DNA of 64,000 bases from Pseudomonadota bacterium (GTDB taxonomy: Bacteria > Pseudomonadota > Gammaproteobacteria > Burkholderiales > Burkholderiaceae_C): assembly GCA_963205115.1 (NCBI GenBank), contig CAUJHV010000037.1:1-64000 (forward strand). Reading direction: 5' to 3'. How positions within the stretch are numbered: the stretch's first letter is position 1; each line of letters starts with the position of its first letter. Below the pieces are notes generated by a model. It was not told the DNA's origin. It ran no database searches and was given only the letters and a program-made list of their open reading frames with translations. Positions 24,921 to 35,947 of this stretch are shown here, in pieces. The position numbers and the translations under genes were made by a program.

Positions 24921-27626
24921 ATGTCCGGCGTATCCGAACCCGCCCGCGCCTCCACAGCCGCCGATGGCGACGCCCAGGAAACCCGTGAATGGATCGAGGC
25001 GCTGCAGGCGGTGATCGCCGCCGACGGCCCCGAACGCGCGCACTTCCTGCTGGACAAACTGATCGACGAAGCGCGGCAGGCCGGCATCGACACCCCGTAT
25101 TCCGCCAACACGGCCTACGTCAACACGATCCCCGCGATCGACGAAGAACGCTGCCCCGGCAATATCGAGGTCGAAGAGCGGCTGCGCGCCTACATGCGCT
25201 GGAACGCCATGGCCATGGTCGTCAAGGCCAATCGCCACAACCCGGCCGACGGCGGCGACCTGGGCGGGCACATCGGCTCGTTTGCCTCGCTGGCGCACAT
25301 GTTCGGCGCGGGCTTCAACCACTTCTGGCATGCCGAGGGCGAGAACCACGGCGGCGACTGCGTGTACTTCCAGGGCCACGTCGCCCCGGGCATCTATGCC
25401 CGCGCCTTCATGGAAGGCCGTCTGACCGAGGAACAGCTGCTGCATTTCCGACAGGAAGTCGAAGGCAACGGGCTGTCGAGTTATCCGCACCCCAAGCTGA
25501 TGCCTGGCTTCTGGCAGTTCCCGACGGTGTCGATGGGCCTGGGCCCGCTGATGGCCATCTACCAGGCGCGTTTCCTGAAGTACCTGCACGCCCGCGGCAT
25601 CGCCGACACCAGCAACCGCAAGGTCTGGGTCTTCTGCGGCGACGGCGAGATGGACGAGCCCGAGAGCCTGGGCGCCATCGGCCTGGCCGCGCGCGAAAAC
25701 CTCGACAACCTGATCTTCGTCATCAACTGCAACCTGCAGCGCCTGGACGGTCCGGTGCGCGGCAACGGCAAGATCATCCAGGAGCTGGAGTCCGAGTTCC
25801 GCGGCGCGGGCTGGAACGTGCTGAAGGTGATCTGGGGCAGCAACTGGGACCCGCTGCTGGCGCGCGACAAGGACGGTGCGCTGCGCAAGGTCATGATGGA
25901 CACGCTGGACGGCGACTACCAGGCCTTCAAGGCCAATGACGGCGCCTATGTCCGCAAGCACTTCTTCGGGCGCGATCCGCGCGCGCTGGAAATGGTGGCC
26001 AAGCTGACGGACGAACAGATCTGGGAACTGCGCCGCGGCGGCCACGACCCGCAGAAGGTCTATGCGGCCTTCCAGCGCGCGGTCAACCACCAGGGCCAGC
26101 CCACGGTGCTGCTGGTCAAGACCGTCAAGGGCTTCGGCATGGGCAAGTCCGGTGAAGGCAAGATGGCCGTGCACCAGACCAAGAAGCTCACGGACGACGA
26201 CATCCGCGCCTTCCGCGACCGCTTCAACATCCCCATCCCGGACAGCGAGCTGCCCAAGCTGCCCTTCTACAAGCCGGCCGACGACACGCCGGAGATGCGC
26301 TACCTGCACGAGCGCCGCAAGGCCCTGGGCGGCTACCTGCCTCACCGCCGCACGCGCGCCGACGAGCAGCTGGCCGTGCCGCCGCTGGACACCTTCAAGA
26401 GCGTGCTGGAGCCCACGGCCGAAGGCCGCGAGATTTCCACCACGCAGGCCTATGTGCGCTTCCTGACGCAGCTGCTGCGCGACAAGGAACTGGGCTCGCG
26501 CGTCGTGCCCATCCTGGTGGACGAGGCACGCACCTTCGGCATGGAAGGCCTGTTCCGCCAGATCGGCATCTACAACCCCGCAGGTCAGCAGTACACGCCG
26601 GTCGACAAGGACCAGGTCATGTACTACCGCGAGGACAAGGCCGGGCAGATCCTGCAGGAAGGCATCAACGAAGCCGGCGGCATGAGCAGCTGGATCGCTG
26701 CGGCCACGAGCTACAGCACCAGCAACCGCATCATGGTGCCGTTCTACGTGTATTACTCGATGTTCGGCTTCCAGCGCGTGGGCGACCTGGCCTGGGCGGC
26801 CGGCGACATGCAGGCGCGTGGCTTCCTGCTGGGCGGCACCTCGGGCCGCACGACGCTCAATGGCGAAGGCCTGCAGCACGAAGACGGCCACAGCCACATC
26901 CTGGCTGGCACCATCCCCAACTGCATCAGCTACGACCCGACCTTCGCGCACGAGGTGGGCGTGATCCTGCACCACGGCCTCAAGCGCATGGTCGAGAAGC
27001 AGGACAACGTCTACTACTACATCACCCTGCTCAACGAAAACTACCCGATGCCCGGCCTGGTGCCCGGCACGGAAGAGCAGATCCTGCGCGGCATGTACCT
27101 GCTGGAAGAAGGTGCCAAGCGCACCCCACGGGTCAACCTGCTGGGCAGCGGCACCATCCTGCGCGAGAGCATGGAAGCCCGCAAGCTGCTCGAGGCCGAC
27201 TGGGGCGTGGCCGCCAATGTCTGGAGCTGCCCGAGCTTCAACGAGCTGGCACGCGACGGCCAGGACTGCGAGCGCTGGAACCTGCTGCACCCCACGCACG
27301 AGCCGCGCATGCCCTTCGTGGCGCAGCAGCTGCTGCCGCATGCCGGGCCGGTGGTCGCGTCGACCGACTACATGCGCAACTATGCCGAGCAGATCCGCGG
27401 CTTCATTCCGAAGGGTCGTGTCTACAGGGTGCTGGGAACCGACGGCTTCGGCCGCAGCGATTTCCGCAGCAAGCTGCGCGAACACTTCGAGGTCAACCGC
27501 TACTACATCGCCGTGGCCGCGCTGAAGGCACTGTCCGAGGAGGGCACGGTGCCGGCCTCGCGCGTGGCCGAAGCCATCCACCGCTACGGCCTTCGTGTCG
27601 AGCGCATCAACCCGCTGCACGCCTGA
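24921..27626 (+). CDS. aceE: Pyruvate dehydrogenase E1 component, homodimeric type
   Basis: 901-residue thiamin-diphosphate enzyme that decarboxylates pyruvate and acetylates the lipoyl group of E2. The ThDP/Mg motif GDGEMDEPESLG lies near residue 240, and GGHIGSFASLAHM and EDGHSHILAGTIPNC are typical of the single-chain E1. The start at ATG 24921 has AAGGAG eleven bases before it; an in-frame ATG 20 codons upstream lacks one. It is first in the operon aceE-aceF-HslV-like-lpdA, and the next gene follows after 24 bases. Confidence 0.98.
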   Translation: MSGVSEPARASTAADGDAQETREWIEALQAVIAADGPERAHFLLDKLIDEARQAGIDTPYSANTAYVNTIPAIDEERCPGNIEVEERLRAYMRWNAMAMVVKANRHNPADGGDLGGHIGSFASLAHMFGAGFNHFWHAEGENHGGDCVYFQGHVAPGIYARAFMEGRLTEEQLLHFRQEVEGNGLSSYPHPKLMPGFWQFPTVSMGLGPLMAIYQARFLKYLHARGIADTSNRKVWVFCGDGEMDEPESLGAIGLAARENLDNLIFVINCNLQRLDGPVRGNGKIIQELESEFRGAGWNVLKVIWGSNWDPLLARDKDGALRKVMMDTLDGDYQAFKANDGAYVRKHFFGRDPRALEMVAKLTDEQIWELRRGGHDPQKVYAAFQRAVNHQGQPTVLLVKTVKGFGMGKSGEGKMAVHQTKKLTDDDIRAFRDRFNIPIPDSELPKLPFYKPADDTPEMRYLHERRKALGGYLPHRRTRADEQLAVPPLDTFKSVLEPTAEGREISTTQAYVRFLTQLLRDKELGSRVVPILVDEARTFGMEGLFRQIGIYNPAGQQYTPVDKDQVMYYREDKAGQILQEGINEAGGMSSWIAAATSYSTSNRIMVPFYVYYSMFGFQRVGDLAWAAGDMQARGFLLGGTSGRTTLNGEGLQHEDGHSHILAGTIPNCISYDPTFAHEVGVILHHGLKRMVEKQDNVYYYITLLNENYPMPGLVPGTEEQILRGMYLLEEGAKRTPRVNLLGSGTILRESMEARKLLEADWGVAANVWSCPSFNELARDGQDCERWNLLHPTHEPRMPFVAQQLLPHAGPVVASTDYMRNYAEQIRGFIPKGRVYRVLGTDGFGRSDFRSKLREHFEVNRYYIAVAALKALSEEGTVPASRVAEAIHRYGLRVERINPLHA

Positions 27627-27650
27627 ACCCCACGACGGAGACAACACAAC

Positions 27651-29342
27651 ATGGCAATGGTGGAAGTCAAGGTTCCGGACATCGGGGACTTCAAGGACGT
27701 GGCCGTCATCGAGCTGCTGGTCAAACCGGGCGACACGATCGCCGCGGAGCAGTCGCTGATCACGGTGGAATCGGACAAGGCGTCGATGGAAATTCCGTCG
27801 TCGCATGCCGGGGTGCTGCGCGAACTGCGCGTGGCGCTGGGTGACAAGGTCAACCAGGGCTCGGCGCTGGCACTGCTGGAAGTGGCCGATGGCGCCGCGG
27901 CCGCCGCCCCGGCGCCTGCTGCGGCAGCGCCCGTGCAGGCTGAACTGCCGATTCTGACGGCGGTGGTCGAGGACGCGTCGCCTGTGGTGGCTGGAGGCCC
28001 GGTCGAGGTGCGCGTGCCCGACATCGGCGACTTCAAGGACGTCGCCGTCATCGAGATCTTCGTCAAGCCCGGCGATACCGTGAAGGTCGAACAAAGCCTG
28101 GTCACGGTGGAAAGCGACAAGGCGTCGATGGAGATTCCCTCGTCGCGGGCCGGCGTGGTGAAGTCCGTGCATGTGGCGCTGGGCGACAAGCTCAACCAGG
28201 GTTCGCTGGTCGTGGTGCTCGAGGGCGCAGCCGGCGTCGCGCCGGCGGCGTTGGCGGCCGCGGCTGCACCCGCTGCCGCACCCGCGGTCTCGGCTGCTGC
28301 CGCGGCACCGGTTGCGGCTGCGACCGCTGCCGTGGCGACGCCCGCTGCCGCGCCGGCGCATCTGCCCGGCAGCGGGCCGGTGCTCGGGTTGCCGCATGCC
28401 TCACCGGCCATCCGCCGCCTGGCGCGTGAGCTGGGCGTGCCGCTGGCGGAGGTTCAGGGCTCGGGCGGCAAGGGCCGCATCACCCAGGCCGACGTCGAAG
28501 GCTTCGTCAAGCGCGTGATGAGCGGCGACGTTCAGACCGCGGCGCAGAAGGCCAAGGCGCCGGCTGCCCCGGCCGCAAGCGCCGCTGCAGCCGGCGGCGC
28601 CTTCCCCGGCCTGCTGCCCTGGCCGCAGGTGGACTTCGCCAAGTTCGGCCCGGTCGAGCGCAAGGACCTCTCGCGCATCAAGAAGATCAGCGGCGCCAAC
28701 CTGCACCGCAACTGGGTCGTGATCCCGCACGTCACCAACCACGACGACGCGGACATCACCGAGCTCGAAGCCTTCCGCGTGCAGCTGAACAAGGAAAACG
28801 AGAAGTCCGGCGTCAAGGTCACGATGCTGGCCTTCCTGATCAAGGCCTGCGTGGCCGCGCTGAAGAAGTTCCCCGAGTTCAATGCCAGCCTGGACGGCGA
28901 GCAGCTCGTGATGAAGAGCTACTTCCACATCGGCTTCGCGGCGGACACGCCCAACGGCCTGGTCGTGCCGGTCATCAAGGACGCCGACAAGAAGGGCATC
29001 TTCCAGATCAGCCAGGAGATGGGCGATCTGGCCAAGAAGGCGCGCGACGGCAAGCTCGGGCCGGCCGACATGAGCGGCGGCTGTTTCAGCATCAGCTCCC
29101 TGGGCGGCATCGGCGGACGGTATTTCACGCCGATCATCAATGCGCCCGAAGTCTCGATCCTGGGCGTGTGCCGCAGCAGCATCGAGCCGCGCTGGAACGA
29201 GGAGAAGGAGAAGTTCCTGCCGCGCCTGATCCTGCCACTGAGCCTGAGCTGGGACCACCGCGTCATCGACGGTGCGTCGGCAGCGCGGTTCAACGCCTAT
29301 CTGGGTCAGATCCTGGCGGATTTCCGCCGCGTGCTGCTGTAA
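27651..29342 (+). CDS. aceF: Pyruvate dehydrogenase E2, dihydrolipoamide acetyltransferase
   Basis: 563-residue core enzyme transferring acetyl groups from lipoamide to CoA. It has two lipoyl domains (about 1-80 and 118-195), each with the lipoylated Lys in [10 protein letters not shown], joined by Ala/Pro-rich linkers. A peripheral-subunit-binding domain (about 245-285, ASPAIRRLARELGV) follows, then the catalytic domain ending with SLSWDHRVIDGA, which holds the active-site His. The two lipoyl domains are nearly identical to each other and to the one in lpdA. Confidence 0.98.
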   Translation: MAMVEVKVPDIGDFKDVAVIELLVKPGDTIAAEQSLITVESDKASMEIPSSHAGVLRELRVALGDKVNQGSALALLEVADGAAAAAPAPAAAAPVQAELPILTAVVEDASPVVAGGPVEVRVPDIGDFKDVAVIEIFVKPGDTVKVEQSLVTVESDKASMEIPSSRAGVVKSVHVALGDKLNQGSLVVVLEGAAGVAPAALAAAAAPAAAPAVSAAAAAPVAAATAAVATPAAAPAHLPGSGPVLGLPHASPAIRRLARELGVPLAEVQGSGGKGRITQADVEGFVKRVMSGDVQTAAQKAKAPAAPAASAAAAGGAFPGLLPWPQVDFAKFGPVERKDLSRIKKISGANLHRNWVVIPHVTNHDDADITELEAFRVQLNKENEKSGVKVTMLAFLIKACVAALKKFPEFNASLDGEQLVMKSYFHIGFAADTPNGLVVPVIKDADKKGIFQISQEMGDLAKKARDGKLGPADMSGGCFSISSLGGIGGRYFTPIINAPEVSILGVCRSSIEPRWNEEKEKFLPRLILPLSLSWDHRVIDGASAARFNAYLGQILADFRRVLL

Positions 29343-29351
29343 GGGGCCCGG

Positions 29352-29924
29352 ATGACCACGATTGCTGTCGTCCGCAAGGGCGGCCAGGTGGCCATTGCCG
29401 GGGACTCGCTGGTGACCTTCGGGGATACCCGCCTGCCGCACGGCTACGAGGCCAATGACAAGGTCTTCCGCATCGGCGGTTCATGGGTCGGCATGGCCGG
29501 CACGACCGCGCATTTCCCGGTGCTGCGCAAGGCGCTCAGCGCCTTGCCGGCCGAGGAACTGAAGCTCGATTCGCGTGACGGCCTGTTCGAAACCTTCCTG
29601 AAGCTGCATCCCAAGCTGAAGGAAACCTACTTCCTGAACCCGAAGGAAGAGGATGCGGACCCCTACGAGAGCAGCCAGTTCACGGTGCTGGTGGCCAATG
29701 CCGGCGGGATCTTCGGCGTCTACTCGTACCGCGAGGTCTTCGAGTTCGACCGCTTCTGGTCCATCGGCTCGGGCCGTGCCTTTGCGCTGGGCGCCATGCA
29801 CGCGGCCTACGCCGGCAAGGCCAGCGCGCGCGAGATCGCGGAGATCGGCGTGCGCGCCGGGTGCGAATTCGACAAGAACTCGGGCCTGCCGGTGAAGGCC
29901 CACACGATCAAACTCAAAGGATGA
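29352..29924 (+). CDS. HslV-like proteasome homologue (Ntn hydrolase) inside the pyruvate dehydrogenase operon
   Basis: 190-residue protein of the proteasome/HslV Ntn-hydrolase fold. After Met removal the N-terminal nucleophile would be Thr1 ([19 protein letters not shown]). Asp17 of the HslV active site is present. The catalytic Lys appears at 36 rather than 33, after a three-residue insertion, and a [13 protein letters not shown] segment matches the Ser/Gly region near Ser129. No hslU ATPase gene is adjacent. The placement nine bases after aceF and five before lpdA is striking. It may belong to the betaproteobacterial proteasome homologue (BPH) group. Fold and nucleophile are clear; the function and any link to the complex are unknown. 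Confidence 0.85.
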   Translation: MTTIAVVRKGGQVAIAGDSLVTFGDTRLPHGYEANDKVFRIGGSWVGMAGTTAHFPVLRKALSALPAEELKLDSRDGLFETFLKLHPKLKETYFLNPKEEDADPYESSQFTVLVANAGGIFGVYSYREVFEFDRFWSIGSGRAFALGAMHAAYAGKASAREIAEIGVRAGCEFDKNSGLPVKAHTIKLKG

Positions 29925-29929
29925 CAGCC

Positions 29930-31759
<1,830 letters not shown>

Positions 31760-31827
31760 ACCGGCAGCGGGCCCATGGCGGCCCGTCCAAGCTCAAGATT
31801 GGGCCGTAAAACCCGATCAATTCGCCC

Positions 31828-32592
31828 ATGGAGGGCATCTGCGCGCGCGTGGCTCCCGGCCCCGCGCACGCCGGGTCGCCGTCGCCGCACGCCTGGGCGC
31901 GATGCGCGCGGGTGCTTCGGCCGCTGCTTCGCCATGTGCTGCCCTTGCTGCTGGCGGCCGTGCTTGCACTGGCCAGCGGGCCCTCGGCCGGAGCGCTGAA
32001 CCTCGCGCGGATGCTGCAGGCGTCGAAGGCCATGGGGCCGCGCGCCGAGCGTGCCGGTGTCGATCTGCGCGATCTGCTGGCCCGCCTGGGTCCGCTGGAC
32101 GAGTCCGCGCGGCTCGAGCAGGTCAACGCCTATGTCAATCGCCGGCTGTCCTTTGCCGAAGACCAGCAGGTATGGGGACAAATGGATTACTGGGCTAGCC
32201 CTTTGGAGTCGCTGGCGCGCGGTCAAGGCGATTGCGAGGACTACGCGATCGCCAAATACTTCACGTTGACGGCCAGCGGCATCCCGGCGGCGCGGCTGCG
32301 GCTGGTCTACGTGCGGGCGGTGCTGCCGGCGCAGACGGGCGTGCCCTCCACCGTTCTTCCGCACATGGTGCTGGCGTACTACGCAGACAATGATGTCGAC
32401 CCCATGATCCTCGACAACCTCGTTGGCCACATCCGGCAGGCCTCGCGCCGCACGGACCTGACGCCTGTCTTCAGCTTCAACAGCGAAGGCCTGTGGAACA
32501 GCACGGGCCCCCGTTCCGCGGGCGATCCGCAGGTGCGGCTGTCGCGCTGGCGGGATCTGCTGGCCAAGGCCGCGGCGGAGGGATTCGAATGA
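31828..32592 (+). CDS. lapG: LapG-like periplasmic cysteine protease (transglutaminase-like)
   Basis: Up to 254 residues. A hydrophobic segment (about 34-56) looks like a signal peptide, followed by a bacterial transglutaminase-like cysteine protease domain. The catalytic triad is visible as Cys in GDCEDYAIAKYF, His in PHMVLAYY and Asp in ILDN. In Pseudomonas, LapG cleaves the biofilm adhesin LapA unless sequestered by LapD. The next gene is LapD-like, supporting the assignment. The start is uncertain because no clear ribosome site precedes ATG 31828. The adhesin itself is not in the window. Confidence 0.88.
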   Translation: MEGICARVAPGPAHAGSPSPHAWARCARVLRPLLRHVLPLLLAAVLALASGPSAGALNLARMLQASKAMGPRAERAGVDLRDLLARLGPLDESARLEQVNAYVNRRLSFAEDQQVWGQMDYWASPLESLARGQGDCEDYAIAKYFTLTASGIPAARLRLVYVRAVLPAQTGVPSTVLPHMVLAYYADNDVDPMILDNLVGHIRQASRRTDLTPVFSFNSEGLWNSTGPRSAGDPQVRLSRWRDLLAKAAAEGFE

Positions 32593-32611
32593 CGGACAAC
32601 CGGGGTCGGCC

Positions 32612-34549
32612 ATGTCGATGATTCGCCAGATCGCGCTGATTCTCGCGGCCGTGGTGCTGCTGGCCATCGGCGGCAGCGTGGCCGTGGGCTGGTTCAGCAC
32701 GCGCCAGGGGCTGCAGGAGCAGTGGGAGGTGCGCAATGCCGACGCTGCCACGATGCTGGCGCTGGCGCTGACGCAGCAAAAGGGCGACCCGGCGCTGATG
32801 GAACTGGTCGTGCTGGCGCAGTTCGACACCGGCCATTACCGCCGCGTGCAGCTGGTGGCACCTGACGGGCGTGTGCTGGTGGCGCGCGAAGCGGCGGTCT
32901 CGACCGGCAGCGCGCCAGCCTGGTTTGCGCACCTGGCCGACATGCAGGTGCCCCCGGGAACCGCCATCGTCACCGACGGCTGGCGCACGATCGGCCGCGT
33001 GCTCGTCGACAGCCCCTCGGCCTGGGCCTACGACGGCCTGTGGAGCGCCTTGTTGCGCACCACCGGCTGGCTGGTGCTGGTGGGCCTGGCCGCGCTGGGG
33101 GTGGCGGTGGCCGCGGTCGGCCGCTGGCGGGAAGGACTGGCGCGCGTACTGGGGCAGGCGAACGCACTCGAGAGCGGCCGCTTCCAGGAATTGCCCGAAC
33201 CGGCGACGGCCGAACTGCGCGGGCTGACCGCGGGCATGAATGCCATGGTGCGGCGCATCCACGCGGTCTTCGACGAACACTCGGCGCAGCTCGCAGCGCT
33301 GCAGCGACAGGTGCAAAGCGACGCACTGACGGGCCTGGCCAATCGGCGCCACTTCATGGCACGCCTGGAAGCGGCATTGGACGGCGCCAGTTCGGACGCG
33401 GACGCCACCGGCGAGCCCGCCGACGGCCCGCGGCGCGGCGGCCTGCTGCTGGTGCGACTGACCGACCTCGAAGGCCTCAACGCGCGCCTGGGCCACGCGG
33501 TGGTCGACCGCCTGCTGGCCGCCATGGGCGAGGTGCTGCAGACCTATCCGCAGCACGTGGACGGTGCTTTTGCCGGCCGTATGAATGGCCGCGACCTGGT
33601 GCTGTTCCTGCCGGTCAACGGTATCGCCAACGAAACCGCGCTGGCTTTGCAGCAGGCCCTGTCGACCGTGCTGTCGGTGATCGAGCCGAGCGTGTCGGTG
33701 TGCATCGGCGGCGTGGATGGCCTGCGCGCCGACGGCGCCTCGGACGCGCTGGCGCGTGCCGATGAAGCCCTGGCCCGAGCCGAGTGCGAAGGGCCACCCG
33801 GCGTGCAGGTCATGGACCTGGCCGACGGCGCCGGCATCGGTGAGACTGAATGGCGCGAGCGCCTGACGCGCGCCCTGGACAACGGGCGCACACGCATCGC
33901 CGAATTCCCGGTCATGCTGCGCGACGGCCGCGTGGTGCACCTGGAGTGCCCGCTGCGTGTGCAGCTGGAAGCCGAGGGGCCTTATGTGCGCGCCGCGCGC
34001 TGGCTGCCGATGGCCTCGCGCGGGCAGCTGATGGACCGCGTGGACATGGCCGCGGCGCGCCTGGCGCTGGCCGCCATCGCGCAGGACGGCCGGCCGCGCT
34101 GCGTGCACGTGTCGTCCGCGGCGCTGGCCGATGCGGGCTTCGTCCACGAGCTCGAACGCCGCCTGGCCGCCGTGCCGCAGGCCGCGGGCAAACTGTCCAT
34201 CGAAGTCGACGAGATGGCCACGGCGCACTGGCGGCGCTGGCGCGATGCCGCCGAACGCTGGCGCCCGCTGGGTGTGCGCCTGGGCATCGACAACACCGGC
34301 CGCGCGCTGGAAGCCCTGGCCGATGCGCGCAGCTACGGCGTGGACTACTTGAAGATCGACGGCCGCTTCATTCGCGGCCTGGCCAACGATCCGGCGCTCA
34401 ACGACTTCGCGCGGCAGCTCGTCGTCACGGCGCGTGCGATGGGCGTGGCGCTGTATGCCGAGGGCGTCGACGACCTGCAGGACCTGCGCCACCTGTGGCA
34501 GATCGGGTTCGACGGGGCGACGGGCCCGGCGGTCACGGCCTCGCGCTGA
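32612..34549 (+). CDS. lapD: LapD-like c-di-GMP receptor with degenerate GGDEF and EAL domains
   Basis: 645-residue inner-membrane receptor. One transmembrane helix near the N-terminus and another near 150-172 bracket a periplasmic LapD/MoxY-type domain, followed by HAMP (about 172-225), GGDEF (about 240-395) and EAL (about 410-645). The GGDEF signature reads MNGRD and the EAL motif reads ECPLR, so both enzymes are probably inactive. That is how LapD works: it binds c-di-GMP and holds LapG. It lies 19 bases after lapG in the same operon. Confidence 0.9.
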   Translation: MSMIRQIALILAAVVLLAIGGSVAVGWFSTRQGLQEQWEVRNADAATMLALALTQQKGDPALMELVVLAQFDTGHYRRVQLVAPDGRVLVAREAAVSTGSAPAWFAHLADMQVPPGTAIVTDGWRTIGRVLVDSPSAWAYDGLWSALLRTTGWLVLVGLAALGVAVAAVGRWREGLARVLGQANALESGRFQELPEPATAELRGLTAGMNAMVRRIHAVFDEHSAQLAALQRQVQSDALTGLANRRHFMARLEAALDGASSDADATGEPADGPRRGGLLLVRLTDLEGLNARLGHAVVDRLLAAMGEVLQTYPQHVDGAFAGRMNGRDLVLFLPVNGIANETALALQQALSTVLSVIEPSVSVCIGGVDGLRADGASDALARADEALARAECEGPPGVQVMDLADGAGIGETEWRERLTRALDNGRTRIAEFPVMLRDGRVVHLECPLRVQLEAEGPYVRAARWLPMASRGQLMDRVDMAAARLALAAIAQDGRPRCVHVSSAALADAGFVHELERRLAAVPQAAGKLSIEVDEMATAHWRRWRDAAERWRPLGVRLGIDNTGRALEALADARSYGVDYLKIDGRFIRGLANDPALNDFARQLVVTARAMGVALYAEGVDDLQDLRHLWQIGFDGATGPAVTASR

Positions 34550-34611
34550 TCAGGTCGCCTGCATCGGCGGCGGCGTGATGCGCCGCGCGATATCGCCGGG
34601 GCCCGAGGGGT

Positions 34612-35157
34612 TCAGGCGATATCGCCGCAGTGCAGGCTGTACTGGCCCTGGCGCCGATCGGCGAAGAAGCGCTCCAGCGTCACGCGCACGGTGCGGAAGG
34701 CGATCTGGTCCCAGGGCACTTCGTTCTCGAAGAACAGCCGCGCTTCCAGCGACTCGCTGCCGGGCGCGAAGTCGGTGTCCAGCAGGCGCGCGCGGTAGAA
34801 CAGGTGCACCTGGCCGACGCGCACGACATTCAGCACCGTGTACAGGCCCTGCATCTCCACGCGTGCGCCGGCCTCTTCGATGGTCTCGCGCAGCGCGCCG
34901 GCTTCGGTGCTTTCGCCGAGTTCCATGAAGCCCGCGGGCAAGGTCCAGAAGCCATGGCGTGGTTCGATCGCACGCCGGCACAGCAGCACCTGTTCGCCCC
35001 AGACGGGCAGTGTGCCGACGACGTTCAGCGGGTTTTCGTAGTGGATCTCGCCGCAGGCGCCACAGATGGCGCGCTCGCGGTTGTCGTCGGGCGGGATACG
35101 GTACTCGACGGCCGTTCCGCAGTTCCGGCAGTGTTTGATGCGGGGGCGGATCAGCAT
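34612..35157 (-). CDS. Nudix hydrolase with N-terminal zinc ribbon
   Basis: 181-residue protein with an N-terminal zinc ribbon (CRNCG and CGACG) and a complete Nudix box: GFMELGES with RETIEEAGA, giving the Gx5Ex7REUxEExGU pattern. It hydrolyses nucleoside diphosphate derivatives; related zinc-ribbon Nudix proteins act on NADH, FAD or ADP-ribose. The start at ATG 35157 gives the ribbon at the N-terminus; a 27-residue in-frame extension lacks conservation. It is convergent with lapD and transcribed alone. Confidence 0.93.
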   Translation of the reverse strand: MLIRPRIKHCRNCGTAVEYRIPPDDNRERAICGACGEIHYENPLNVVGTLPVWGEQVLLCRRAIEPRHGFWTLPAGFMELGESTEAGALRETIEEAGARVEMQGLYTVLNVVRVGQVHLFYRARLLDTDFAPGSESLEARLFFENEVPWDQIAFRTVRVTLERFFADRRQGQYSLHCGDIA

Positions 35158-35231
35158 GCGCCCAGTGTAGCGATGCGGCGGCCATGGCATCATCGTCGCA
35201 CCCTCATCCGCAGCCTTTGCAGGTACTGACC

Positions 35232-35924
35232 ATGTCACTCGTCTTTGCGGCGCCCGCGCCTGTCACCGTTCCCGTGGCCGGCGGTGGCGAATTCCCCGTG
35301 CACCGCATCTACTGCGTCGGCCGCAACTATGCCGAGCACGCGCAGGAGATGGGTTTCACCGGGCGCGAGCCGCCGTTTTTCTTCATGAAGCCGGCCGATG
35401 CGATCGTGCAAGTGGCCGATGGCCAGACGGGTTCGATCCCGTACCCGACGCTCACCAAGAACCTGCACCACGAGGTCGAACTGGTCGTGGCGATCGGGCA
35501 GGGCGGCGCCGGCATCAAGGCCGCGGACGCGGCGCGGCACATCTTCGGCTACGCCGTGGGCCTGGACATGACCCGCCGCGACCTGCAGAACGAGATGAAG
35601 AAGCAGGGCCGCCCGTGGTGCATCGGCAAGGCCTACGACCACAGCGCGCCGATCGGGCCGATCCACCGCGCCGCCGCCACGGGCGAACTCGCGCGCGGGG
35701 CGATCACGCTGTCGGTCAATGGTGCGGTCAAGCAGAAGGGCGATCTGTCCGAGCTGATCTGGAACGTCGCCGAGACCATCGAATACCTGAGCGCCGCCTG
35801 GACCCTGCAGCCCGGCGACCTGATCTTCACGGGCACGCCGGCCGGTGTGGGCGCCGTGGTCGCCGGTGACACGATGGAAGCCCAGATCGCGGGTTTGGGC
35901 AGCCTGCGCGTCGCCGTGGTCTGA
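35232..35924 (+). CDS. Fumarylacetoacetate hydrolase family protein, probable fumarylpyruvate hydrolase
   Basis: 230-residue FAH-fold enzyme. The N-terminal IYCVGRNYAEHAQEMG and metal-binding acidic residues in HHEVELVV are typical, and a GLDMTRRDLQ segment and FTGTPAGVG close the fold. The short single-domain form beside a zeta-class GST matches fumarylpyruvate hydrolase of gentisate degradation, which yields fumarate and pyruvate. Start: ATG 35232; an earlier in-frame ATG at 35184 is possible. The gap to maiA is 23 bases. Confidence 0.88.
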   Translation: MSLVFAAPAPVTVPVAGGGEFPVHRIYCVGRNYAEHAQEMGFTGREPPFFFMKPADAIVQVADGQTGSIPYPTLTKNLHHEVELVVAIGQGGAGIKAADAARHIFGYAVGLDMTRRDLQNEMKKQGRPWCIGKAYDHSAPIGPIHRAAATGELARGAITLSVNGAVKQKGDLSELIWNVAETIEYLSAAWTLQPGDLIFTGTPAGVGAVVAGDTMEAQIAGLGSLRVAVV

Positions 35925-35947
35925 ACCTGGCCGGAGCCGCACGCACC

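Noticed and set aside
24849..28397. 1182-codon open frame on the minus strand opposite aceE/aceF
   Set aside because: Low-complexity His/Gln/Val-rich product antisense to two unmistakable pyruvate dehydrogenase genes; typical high-GC shadow.
29352..29924. Calling this gene hslV
   Set aside because: It is HslV-like, but there is no hslU partner, the catalytic Lys position is shifted and the gene is inside the pyruvate dehydrogenase operon; a distinct homologue is more likely.
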